The position numbers were made by a program, and so were the translations under genes. Below are positions 10,641 to 20,900 of a DNA stretch of 64,000 nt, in pieces. The notes under the pieces are model-generated. The model was not told the origin of the DNA. It worked only from the letters and a program-made list of their open reading frames with translations, and made no database searches. This stretch comes from Agelas oroides (taxonomy: Eukaryota; Porifera; Demospongiae; Agelasida; Agelasidae). The first letter of the stretch is position 1; each line of letters begins with the position of its first letter. The DNA lies in NCBI GenBank assembly GCA_949130485.1, contig OX422183.1:8460636-8524635 (forward strand), read 5' to 3'.

Positions 10641-11394
10641 CCTTCAGTGATCCAGTATGTCAATGTGAATGTGCAAAACACGCTCACGCAACGCTAGGAC
10701 TAAACTTACTCTACAAACCAAAGCATAAACTTTAAACTGAAGTAACACAATAATTAGGGTGCAGTCAGTCATGGCCAGACTGGGAGTTCCGAAATTAAGA
10801 CAGGCATCATTATGTCACTGTGACGTAATGGGGAGTGACGTTATGCTATGGGATAACCACATATTCATGTACACAGCTCTTTTTGCAAGGTCAACCCTAA
10901 CAGTGTGAACCATCTACGGTGTATTTGGCCTTGTGACATAATGTCCTCCTATAATGTCATGCATGGCCATCATTCGTCTTCGTAGCACATATCTAGCTAA
11001 TGCTCAACACAGTCTACTCTCCCTCTCAGGCTTCCTATATATTCAGAAGAAGTTTACCACATAATTACATTCATTTTCGGTTCACATTTTGCAAGGTCAT
11101 GCAAACAGCTGTATTGAGCTGAGGGACATACTGTCCCAGCCTGTCTTTTTAACCCAGGAACAAAGAGCCGAATTAATTGCAACTCTTTCTTTAGAAAATT
11201 CTAGACATTTGCTCAGCTTGTAGCCATTGAGCTAGCTAACACCCCACGGTTCCAGAATCACTGACCGCAGAAAAACGAACTGTCGTCTATTTAGCAAAAA
11301 TCTGTACCCGCAAAAATTACCAACCATTAGGTATGGGGTAGCCTTGTTTCCAGATGTAACTGATTAAGACAAAAATAGCTGTACATAAAGCAAG
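10641..11394. other. DDX10 3' flank, no gene seen
   Basis: Downstream of the DDX10 stop codon. It presumably includes the DDX10 3' UTR on the minus strand; no other coding or RNA signal was recognised. Confidence 0.4.
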
Positions 11395-13725
11395 TCAACT
11401 TTTCAACAAATGTAAAGCCAGTTCTTCATCCTGAAGTAAGTCTAACTGTCTACTTGTAGCCCACTTAGAACTCTTCACTCTCTTTGCTGCTGGAATTCCA
11501 ATGTCCTCTTCTGAGCTATCACCAGATTCAACATCACTGCTCAGAGCTTCTTCTTCACCAGACACCTGTCCTTCTGGCTTTGGAGAGGCTAGAACCACTG
11601 TATGCACATCTCCCTCCTCTCCAAATTTCTGTCGTTTTGCCTTCTCCTTCTTCTCAAGGTGTTTGGTTTTGATTCTCTGGCGTTCTCGCTTCCTATCAAT
11701 ATGGTCTCTTGACTTTAGTTTTCTCTGAGCCTTTTCAATGCTGATGCCACCAATTTGTTCCTTATTGCTCTCTGACAGCTTATCAATGGGTATGGGTTTG
11801 ATTGATTCTGCTGGAATCAAATCGTCATCACTCTCCTGATTTTCTTCCAAATCTGGATACTGTACGTCTTCCTGCAGTGGGTTGCCTTCTTCATCAAATT
11901 TGATGTGTTTGTTCACTTTAATTTTCTTGTGTAGCACCTTTTTTGCACGTCCAACTCGTGTTAACAGCTTTGCTGCACTCTTGGAGACCTTTCTCTTGCT
12001 GCCTAGAACTCTTGCTTCCTCCTCAAGTTGCTCAGGGTGGATTACTCTTTTCACCTTCAGTACATCCATTTCATCATCTTCACTCCCACTTCCAAACTCA
12101 ACATTTTGAGCACCAACATTTTGTTCCATTTCATCAGAGCTGCTTTCATGACTTGCCTCACTGGCTAAAGACCCACTAGCTTGTTTCCTTCCACGCTGTT
12201 TTCTTTCGACGTGTCTCAGGAATCGAATTCTTGGTGGCTGAGCTAGACCGAGCGAGTTGGCATACATAGTGGTTGGAAGTTTGTGTACGTCAAAGATCAT
12301 TTTGTTTGACTGCAGGTGGATTGATCGCAAGTAGCAAATGAAACTACGCTGAGCCCAGTGTTTCATTTCTGGATCTTGGGTACAAAACATCTCCAATTTT
12401 TTCTGAATTGAGACCATCTTCTTGGGATTGACCTGGATTGGGGAGATAGGAATCTTCTTTGTCTGAAGGGCTTCTAAAATGCCATCTTCCTCTGAGGGAA
12501 GAAGAAACAGCAATGCCTTGCCATCTTCTTCGTATCTAGCTGTCCTTCCAACTCTATGAATGTAGGTATTGGCATCTTCGGGACAGTCAAGTTGTACAAC
12601 CCAGTGAACACCTGGGAAATCCAACCCTCGGGCTGCAATGTCTGTACAAAGCAAAACAGCAGCCTTCTTTTTACAAAAATCATTGTAGATTCCCATCCTC
12701 TTCATTTGTTTTTGTCTCCCGTAGAGAGCCATGAGTGGGATACCGGGACGGAGCCGCCGAAATGCTTCATAGATATATTTCACTTGCTTGCTGCTTGACA
12801 TAAAAACAATGATTTTACAGGACACATGGCTTCGGATGAAAGAGTACAAAATGCCAAGCTTGTCCGGAAGCTCGCAGACAATATAGCTCTGTGTAAGCTT
12901 GTGAGGTGTACTGGTTTTTGAATGTTCATGTACGGCCACATACTCTGGATCAACCAGACTAAGCCTTGCTAAATCACGGACTGATTTAGTTTGAGTAGCA
13001 GAAAATAGAAGCGTCTGTCTCTCAGCAGGCAAATTTTCAATAATGGCATTCATTGTTTTCTCAAAACCAAGATCCAGGATTCTGTCGGCCTCGTCAAGAA
13101 CTAAAAATTTGAGCAAAGAGCAATCGAAACTTGCAGTTTCGTCCATGTGTTGCAAGAGACGACCAGGTGTGCAGACGACAATACTGGTGGACTGAATTCT
13201 GTCCCGTTCGTGTTTTACGTTCTTTCCTCCAATTACTAGCCCTGCCGAGAAGTCGTGGTGTTGCCCGACTTTCCTAAGAACTTCAAACGTCTGATAAGCC
13301 AGCTCTCTTGTTGGAGATATTATGAGAGCACCCAAACCATCCATTGACGACCAACGCTCACGCCATAGACCTTCTAAAACTGGAAGAAGGAACGCCAATG
13401 TTTTACCCGATCCTGTTTTAGCAGCTCCTAGGACATCACTGCCTTTCAAAGCAAGTGGAATTGCCTCCCTTTGGATGTCCGTTAGTGTTACATACCCAGT
13501 CGCTTTCAATCCATCAAGCCGAGTGTGCTTTGAAAGTGGTAAGTATGAAAATATTGCCAATCTTTCGCTACTCAAGTCTACGTAGCGAGAGCAAACCTCG
13601 CTAATCTCTCGCATTTCAATCTTCCATTGCGGTTCTCCCCTCTTTGGCACTCGCCTTTTCTTTCTGGGCCTCTTCTTTCGATATTCTGCCATTTTTTCGA
13701 TGCACGTGCGTTTGGGTGAACTCAT
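11395..13725 (-). CDS. DDX10: ATP-dependent DEAD-box RNA helicase DDX10 (Dbp4/HCA4 family)
   Basis: A single 776-codon exon. Helicase motifs appear in order: Q-motif region GYVTLTDIQREAIP, motif I AAKTGSGKT (101-109), PTRELA, TPGRLLQ, motif II DEAD (211-214), motif III SAT (242-244), then ARGLDFPGV and HRVGRTAR in the second RecA domain. The region after the core (IPISPIQVNPKKMVSIQ ... YANSLGLAQPPRIRFL) matches the conserved C-terminal extension (DUF4217) of Dbp4/DDX10. A long acidic and Lys-rich tail follows. The family acts in nucleolar pre-rRNA processing, releasing snoRNAs for 40S subunit maturation. Human DDX10 is somewhat longer (about 875 residues), so the gene looks complete. The start at 13725 precedes a basic N-terminus typical of the family, and COPS2 starts 100 bp away on the other strand. 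The lack of introns, where its neighbours are intron-rich, is notable. Confidence 0.96.
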   Translation of the reverse strand: MSSPKRTCIEKMAEYRKKRPRKKRRVPKRGEPQWKIEMREISEVCSRYVDLSSERLAIFSYLPLSKHTRLDGLKATGYVTLTDIQREAIPLALKGSDVLGAAKTGSGKTLAFLLPVLEGLWRERWSSMDGLGALIISPTRELAYQTFEVLRKVGQHHDFSAGLVIGGKNVKHERDRIQSTSIVVCTPGRLLQHMDETASFDCSLLKFLVLDEADRILDLGFEKTMNAIIENLPAERQTLLFSATQTKSVRDLARLSLVDPEYVAVHEHSKTSTPHKLTQSYIVCELPDKLGILYSFIRSHVSCKIIVFMSSSKQVKYIYEAFRRLRPGIPLMALYGRQKQMKRMGIYNDFCKKKAAVLLCTDIAARGLDFPGVHWVVQLDCPEDANTYIHRVGRTARYEEDGKALLFLLPSEEDGILEALQTKKIPISPIQVNPKKMVSIQKKLEMFCTQDPEMKHWAQRSFICYLRSIHLQSNKMIFDVHKLPTTMYANSLGLAQPPRIRFLRHVERKQRGRKQASGSLASEASHESSSDEMEQNVGAQNVEFGSGSEDDEMDVLKVKRVIHPEQLEEEARVLGSKRKVSKSAAKLLTRVGRAKKVLHKKIKVNKHIKFDEEGNPLQEDVQYPDLEENQESDDDLIPAESIKPIPIDKLSESNKEQIGGISIEKAQRKLKSRDHIDRKRERQRIKTKHLEKKEKAKRQKFGEEGDVHTVVLASPKPEGQVSGEEEALSSDVESGDSSEEDIGIPAAKRVKSSKWATSRQLDLLQDEELALHLLKS

Positions 13726-13825
13726 GGTCTCGTTCCCAGATTACAGTGCAGTTTGGAAACGACACTTGAAGTGAACGATCGGAGCAGTCACAGGGCAGAT
13801 CTCTCTCTTAACCGTAAACGTGGGG
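13726..13825. promoter_or_regulatory. Probable bidirectional DDX10/COPS2 promoter
   Basis: Only 100 bp separate the divergent DDX10 and COPS2 start codons, so both 5' UTRs and core promoters must lie here or overlap the coding ends. No clear TATA box was seen. Confidence 0.65.
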
Positions 13826-13858
13826 ATGGATGATGATGAGTACAGTGACGATGGTTTC
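13826..13858 (+). CDS. COPS2: COPS2 exon 1, broken off after 11 codons
   Basis: The translation begins MDDDEYSDDGF and then meets a stop, where CSN2 proteins carry an acidic N-terminus (human has a similar D/E-rich start with EYS.D). The open frame stops exactly where bacterial-type sequence begins, so the remainder of this exon and the following exons are not contiguous here. The rest of the gene resumes at 14908, after the N gap. Confidence 0.7.
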
Positions 13859-14181
13859 TAGACGACGACGCGGCGGACCTCGGTTTCGACGCAGGTCTGG
13901 TAGAGATTGTATGCCATCTGAATGTTGGCGAGTTCGTTCTCAAAGCTGCCGCCTTTGAAGGCGCAATGCACGACTGCATCAACGCCGTTGAAATGGTGTC
14001 GGTAGCGTTCTCGGTTGGGGTTGGTAAGTTCGGCAATTTGAACGCCTTGGACTTCTTCGCCCTGTCGGTTAGTGGTTTTCACGTCGAGTAGGACAAGTTC
14101 GTAGCGTTTGCGAAATTCGGGGAGCATTCGTCCAGCGATGTAGCCGGCGGCTCCGGTGATAAGGACTTTGCGTTTTTGCAT
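13858..14181 (-). pseudogene. Bacterial-type NAD-dependent epimerase/dehydratase (SDR), N-terminal fragment
   Basis: Starts MQKRKVLITGAAGYIAGRM, with the Rossmann GxxGxxxG motif of extended short-chain dehydrogenases. It continues with LVLLDVK (acidic residue at the end of beta-2) and GVDAVVHCA. The frame ends RRVVV then a stop, where the family normally goes on with a Ser-rich active-site strand; about 110 of the usual ~280-330 residues are present. The cut coincides with the junction to COPS2 exon 1. Gene style and intergenic repeats look bacterial, so symbiont or contaminant DNA joined in assembly is the simplest reading; horizontal transfer is the alternative. Confidence 0.8.
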
Positions 14182-14190
14182 GTTTTTGTT

Positions 14191-14435
14191 GTTCGCAATG
14201 CGTTCGGTTAGGGTTGTCGGTGCAATGACGTTTGTCTCCGTATATCTGTCATTGACGTTGTCAATTTTTTGTTGTTCGCAATGCGTTCGGTTAGGGTTGT
14301 CGGTGCAATGACGTTCGTCTCCGTATATCCGTCATTGACGTTGTCAATTTTTTGTTGTTCGCAATGCGTTCGGTTAGGGTTGTCGGTGCAATGACGCTTC
14401 TCTCCGTATATCCGTCATTGACGTTGTCAATGCCT
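14191..14435 (+). repeat. 83-bp tandem repeat, three copies
   Basis: Units begin gttcgcaatgcgttcggtta at 14191, 14274 and 14357. They contain ccgtatat(c/t)(c/t)gtcattgacgt and differ at only a few positions. They lie just upstream of the SDR start codon in the bacterial-like segment. Confidence 0.95.
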
Positions 14436-14447
14436 ACGTTTCCGTGA

Positions 14448-14687
14448 TTACAAATGATTTTGCTCGTCTAGTTTTTCTTGAACAGCGTGTATCAACCTAT
14501 CAAATAGTTGGCGCGAAACGGGCCTATCCAGCGCGATGGCAAATAGCCCGTGGTGCGTCGTCTGAAACCTGAAAACGCGGTTGTTCGCGTTTAGAAACCG
14601 GACAAGTATCTGGAAGAGAAGTTTTCCGCGAACTTGGAGTCGATACGCTTCTTTTATTTGCCGATAACGTTTCTCAGGCGGGGGCAC
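14448..14687 (-). CDS. Unrecognised bacterial-type protein, 5' end possibly in the gap
   Basis: A 79-codon frame from a GTG at 14687 (PPPEKRYRQI ... VQEKLDEQNHL). The frame stays open upstream to the edge of the N gap, so the true start may be missing. No family was recognised. It is charged and probably soluble, and lies in the same orientation as the SDR fragment. Confidence 0.45.
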   Translation of the reverse strand: MPPPEKRYRQIKEAYRLQVRGKLLFQILVRFLNANNRVFRFQTTHHGLFAIALDRPVSRQLFDRLIHAVQEKLDEQNHL

Positions 14688-14707
14688 AAAACCTCGGCGT
14701 TCGCGGA

Positions 14708-14907
14708 NNNNNNNNNNNNNNNNNNNNNNNNNNNNNNNNNNNNNNNNNNNNNNNNNNNNNNNNNNNNNNNNNNNNNNNNNNNNNNNNNNNNNNNNNNNNN
14801 NNNNNNNNNNNNNNNNNNNNNNNNNNNNNNNNNNNNNNNNNNNNNNNNNNNNNNNNNNNNNNNNNNNNNNNNNNNNNNNNNNNNNNNNNNNNNNNNNNNN
14901 NNNNNNN
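14708..14907. other. Assembly gap of 200 Ns
   Basis: Exactly 200 N, a common placeholder for an unknown distance. COPS2 coding for roughly residues 12 to 130 should lie in or around it. Confidence 0.98.
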
Positions 14908-17900
14908 CGACCGTCTGTGGTTCAAAACAAACACTAAGGTGGTTGTCAGTACTGTTTCTTCGCTTGACCCTTGTTTCCATAGTAACAGGTGGTTGTTATT
15001 GCTGTTGTATCACTGCTGTAAAGGCCATATATAATCCTTTATATAAATATCCTCTCCACTCCTCCTTCTCTTCCTCTTATTCCTTCTCTTCCCTCTCTTC
15101 CTCCTCCTCCTCCCCTTCAATCTTCTTTTTCTTTCTCCTCTTCTACTTCTCCTCCTCTCCTTTTCTTTCCCCACTTCTGTAATCCTCCACTCTTCCTACT
15201 TCTTCTCTTTCACCATCCTCCCCCTCCCTCCTTTCTTGTCCCCCCTGTAATCCTCCACTCTTCCTACTTCTCCTCTTTCCCCATCCTCCCCCTCCCTCCT
15301 TTCTTGTCCCCACTTCTGTAATCCTCCCTCTTCTTCCTACCTCAGCTGGGCAAGCTGTGTTTTGACCAAGGTGACTTCCCTCGTCTGACCAAAATCATCA
15401 AACAACTCCACCAGTCCTGTCAGACGGAGGAAGGTGTGGACGACGTCAAGAAAGGAACTCAGCTTCTTGAAGTGTACGCACTTGAGATACAAATGTACAC
15501 CGAACAGAAGAACAGTAAGAAACTGAAGACTTTGTACGAACAATCGCTCCACATCAAGTCAGCCATCCCACACCCACTCATTATGGGTGTGATAAGAGGT
15601 GAGGAGGAAGGAGAGAGGAGAAGGGGAAGAGGGGTAGAGGGAGGGGAAGGGGGAAGACGGGGAAGAGGAGAGGGGGGAAAACGGGGAAGAGGAGAGGGAG
15701 AAGGGAGGGGGAGGGGAAAGGGGGAGGAAGATGGGAAGAGGAGGGGAAAGGGGGAGGGGAGGGGAGGGAGGGGAGGAAGAGGGGAAGAGGGGAGGGGAGA
15801 AGACGAGGGGGGAAGAGGTGGATGTGTACTTGTACAATGTAAGGGGGAAAGAAGGGAAGGCAACAACCTTTATCCCCCCTCCCCCTTCTTCTTGGTTACA
15901 TGAAGCTGGGAGAAACCTGGGAGAAACCAGGAGAAGAGGAGAGGGGAGAGGGGAGAAAGACGAGGGGGGAAGAGGTACAGTGTACTGAGGAAAGAGGGGA
16001 AGAGGGTGGGACAACAACCATATACCTCTCCCCCTCTCCTCGCTTCTCCCCCAGCTTAATGCAACCAAAAAGCTGGGGGAAGCCTGGGAATGAAGTTAAT
16101 ATTCACCAGGCCTTCTCCTTCCCATTTTTTCAAAAACTGATACCGGGAAATCTTGGGAATGTGACTAGTGTGTAGTGTATGTTTGCATATTATTTTTGTG
16201 TATTTTCTGCTAGAGTGCGGTGGTAAGATGCATCTGAGAGAAGGAGAGTTCAGCAAGGCTCACACAGACTTCTTTGAGGCTTTCAAGAACTACGATGAAT
16301 CTGGAAGCCCGCGGTGAGGACACGCTTTCTTCACCCCTCCCCCACACTCACATCTATAACACACCACTCCAACCTCCTCCCCTACACACCCTCCCCTACA
16401 CACCCTCCCCTACACACCCTCCACTTACACACCCTCATGAATGCATTTATCCCCATACATTTATCCGTATCCATACCAGCTCCATCCACCCATCCACTCT
16501 CACCCCTCCACACCACCCATCCTCCTCCATACCCTCACCCTCACCCTTCATACCCTCACCCTTCACACTCTCACCCCCACACCCTCATTCTCTATACAGC
16601 CGACTAGCATGTCTGAAGTACCTTGTGCTGGCAAACATGCTCATGAAGTCTGGAATTAACCCCTTTGACTCCCAGGAGGTAAGAATTAACCCTTAGGATT
16701 AAGAATTAACCCTTTGATTTCCAGGCAGTAAAAACCTAGCTGAATCATGTGACATAAAATACTTGAACCGTAGATATCCTCATTCCGAGTTCTTTGCACA
16801 CCATCCATGCAGTTTTGATTGCATACTGTAGTTAATAAAAACCCAAACAGTAAGCGATCGAATACTGCATGGTGGGAAGGCCAAGGAACGAGGCTATGCT
16901 GTAGTTGATAAAAACCTCAACGGTTGAGCAGGCAACTCTTCTATCATGTAAGGTGATTTCAGGTAGCCTCACATAAACAGAGACATGCGGGGGGTGGTGC
17001 CTAACGAAGCATCTGACAACCTTCTCTTGTAACGTCTGTTCAAGGGCTAGTATTCACAAGGCAACATCAGCTGCCAGCTGATTGTTCGCACTGATTGACA
17101 CAAGGTAGTTGCTGGTGGGCACCGCCCCTCATGTGTCAACCTGTCTGACACTGCTTCTCATGGTAAGTGGCTTGTTCCCAGGCCTTCCCACCATCCAGTT
17201 TTTGACCGCTTGCAGTATGTAAAATGGAGGGGGAAAGCCTGGTACCATTTATTACGTGAGTGACAACAATGTCTACCTTGGTACATTGTAGAAAGCAGAA
17301 GGGAGGGGCCCTCGAACAAAAGAGTGTGTTACGCACACGCCTTCTTCATCCTGCTCAATGAGCGGTAACTTTATTCGCTTTACAAATGTTGGAACTCCAA
17401 CGCATGGATCATCACTGCAAGAAAAGGCCTTAAACACACTCTTCAGTTTGAGGGCTCCTCTCCCCTCTGTCTACGTACCTAGGTAGACATTAATTTCACT
17501 AGACTGATAAAGATAAAATTAATGGTACCAGGCCTTCCCCCTCAGTTTTTGCATACTGGAAGCGATCGGTAGACGAAATTGGAGTAGACGAAACGGCGGT
17601 AGACGAAACTGGAGTAGACGAACCAGGTATAAATCAAAAACTGGAGGGCCAGCTCTCTTTCATATTTGCATACTGGAGCAATGAAGGCCAGGCAAGAGGT
17701 CATTAGTGTGCCCATATGGTGACAGTATGACGTAGGAAATTGCAGTGAATATACTAAGCCTGCAAAGAGGCCGGCTTTTGCTAGTGTTCACTCAGCTAAT
17801 GTACACTAGCACCTAGAATGGCTTCATGTTAAGTACCTGCTAAGCATATTCACTGCTGTTGCCCACTACGTCATATACTGTCAGAGCTATGGCAACTTTT

Positions 17901-20900
17901 AGTAAACAAAGTTGCCAAAATTGCAACTTTGGTCATCAAAGTTTTGCCATTTTTAGCAATCTTTATGCTAGTCCTCATGCCCAGACCTTCCCCGCACGTG
18001 CAAGAGAGAGGGTCTGGTGTTCTGAGCGACTTTTCTTGTCACAGCTCCCCGATCTGAGAGCTCGAATCAGATTGCAGAACGCATAATTATATGTGATGAC
18101 GTAGGCAATCGAGCACGAGATCTAGTATGCATGCAGTGCATGGGGAATGCAATAATTACATTCTTTATGCCGTTCAACCCCGCCCCATGTGACAAGAGAA
18201 GTCGTTCAGAACACCATACCCTCTTCCTCTTTCCGCTTTTCGGGAGGGTCTGGGCACGAGACTGTCTTTATACATTTCCAGATCTTCTTTCCAAATCAGG
18301 CAATCCATTAAATTTGCCAAGACTATAGCACTCCCAAAGGTTGCCAAAAATGGCAAATTTTATCGATACCTAAAGTTGCCAAAATTGGATTTTGAACATA
18401 CCTGACTGTCAAGATGGCAGGCGTAGAGGGAGTTGCACACTCTTACTGTAATAAACTCTTGGGCCTGGCAATGAGACTGCAGGAATACTACCTGTACGAA
18501 TCTACAACTCCTTTTTTTTTTGAGGCCGGTGGACATAGGGGGTGTAGTGCCCAACTACAAACTCATGCGCAATCAGCCCGAGAGTGAGTTTCTTACTGGT
18601 TACAGATGTAAGTCAAGTGCCGTCAATCTCGTCAACATCCTGCCTGGCATTGGAGACGAAGTCTAGTACGTTATTTGAATGTGGACCCCTCCTGGGCATC
18701 CCTTGTGTCCACCTTGCATTCATCTGACGTCATTCATGTAAGTGTTTCCAGGCCTTCCCCGTTATTTGCCGCTCCTCCTCTTCCGTGTATTACAGCACAA
18801 ACCAAGAGCGCATAAGAACGGGCGGCTAGAGTAAGAGCGTGTAACTCCAATAGAAGCCTGTAGTGCGGGCAAAATTATTGAACCGTACTAAAAATAGAAC
18901 ACCCGGTCACATGCTTAGCAACAATGGCTTATGTCTACGCACAGCTGCGCTCTATGTGTTACTATTTTTAGTACTCGCAGTAAATTCCGCCCTGTTTCGC
19001 ATTTTACGTACATTGTAGTTACACGCTCTTTCTCTAGCCGCCCGTTCTTATGTGCTCTTGCACAACTGAAACCGAAGAACAAAAAACGGGGGAGGCCTGG
19101 GAATGAGGCTACAGAAAAGCTAGGCATCAACAACTCAATGGCCGATTTGCACTATAGGATCACGTGATTACTGCCACGCCCCTCTGGGGGTCAGCTCCTT
19201 CTCGTTTTCCGTACAAAATGTATGGGAAACGACTACCGAGGTCTATAAAATAGCTTGCCGCTCGTGTACAGCGTGTCCTCCAGCCATCGTTTTGAGATTA
19301 TCTATTCCAGATACGATAAGCTCTGCTACCGTATATAGCCAATACGTTAAAGCTCTTCGTACGCGGCAAAAACACTGCAAATTCTACTGCCATGATTGCG
19401 AAAAAGTGGGTAGACCAAATAAAAACCGACTTACATGACTTGTACTTCGACAGCTAGCGAACATGATGTTCCCAGGGTTTAACTGCACAGCAGGACCCAC
19501 ACAGTCACTAAGTTGAAAGTACTGTCGTGGAACCATGACCATCATAGACTATAGTCCCACCCTCAAATTTTAATAACTCACACACCTACAATACACATCC
19601 CCACACAACTACAAGCACATACACAACCAGAGTCAAGCTGTGCACAGGAAGAGAGGCTAGAACAAGTATCAAAGTGCCTGGAAACAGTACATACAAGTAT
19701 TAATGCTAGCAATACGCCAAGTGGTCCACAGAAGCTGGAATGTCCAATCGTAACTCAGGTCTGTGGTCTTCATCAACCCCATTCATGGATGGTTAGCTGC
19801 CCAACTCTCCACTCTGGTGATAAGCATGCTTCATCAGGAAATCAGTGTACCTACATAGACACAATGACGTCTATAAAGTAGCATGCAGTGGGGAATCATA
19901 TTTCTTGCAGATGACTCCACACAGAAACTCTTATGCCAACAGTAACTATAGCTAGATTTGAAGAGCTGTTTGTACAGCAGCTGAAACTGGCTTCATCTCT
20001 CTACACCCACCCATTAATAACGTGTACAGAAAGGCTAACAGCCAGGCTTTCACGGCTTTTGGCTCACCTGAGTCGGCTGGCATTCCAAGATTGATTCACA
20101 TAATGTTCACAGTCAAGGCAATCCACCCTAGAACAGCCACATAAAGTATTTTTTCCATCTATCGTCTCGATCACGAACGGCAGCTGACTTTATGCTGCGC
20201 TGTCAGCACTCACCTGCACCATACGTTTTCAATGGCGATTCCGCGGACCCTGACCCCCAGTTGTATCACGTGATCCTATAGTGCAAATCGGCCATTGGTG
20301 ATGGTGATTTAATGGTGATGTAATACAATATGCTAGCAATGATGTAACGATGATGTATTCTAATGTGCAGTTTGTTTACATGTGTGATGTAATTGTTGTA
20401 GGCCAAACCGTACAAGAACAACCCAGAAATTCTGGCCATGACCAACTTGGTCAGTGCTTACCAAAACGACGACATTGGAGAGTTTGAAAAGATCTTGCGA
20501 ACAAACAGGTAACTAAAGGGTTAATACATTAATTAACTTTAGTGAAAACCACCCTGTTCCGAGGCCTTCCCACCATCCAGTTTATGATTACTTACAGTGT
20601 GTGAAAAGAAAGGGGGAAGCCTGAGAGATCTCGTCACGTGAATGATGTCATTGTGTACATAGATGAGGAGAGCAGTGGACGAGAAATCTTTCCACTCCTA
20701 GTACTAGTAGGAGGGAGGGAGAAGGAGGAGGAAGGAGGGAAGGGGGGGGAGGGGGGAAGGAGGGAAGGGAGGGAGGGAGAAGGAAGAAGAGGAGAGTGGG
20801 GGGTAGGAGAATGATAAGCAATTTAAAGAGGAAGAAGGAGGAGGGAGAGGGAGAGGAGGAGGAAGAGAAGGAGGAGGGGTCTGAACGAGGCCTTTTCTTG

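Larger units (their letters stand above)
13859..14707. other. Bacterial-looking segment embedded in the COPS2 locus
   Basis: About 850 bp carrying an intronless SDR fragment, an 83-bp tandem repeat and a second compact ORF. It is bounded by COPS2 exon 1 on the left, without Ns, and by a 200-N gap on the right. Composition and coding style differ from the flanking host DNA. Confidence 0.75.

Noticed and set aside
15436-16068. Arg/Gly- and Pro/Ser-rich ORFs in the COPS2 intron
   Set aside because: Translations of polypurine/polypyrimidine DNA. Only the first part (to 15598) is a true exon.
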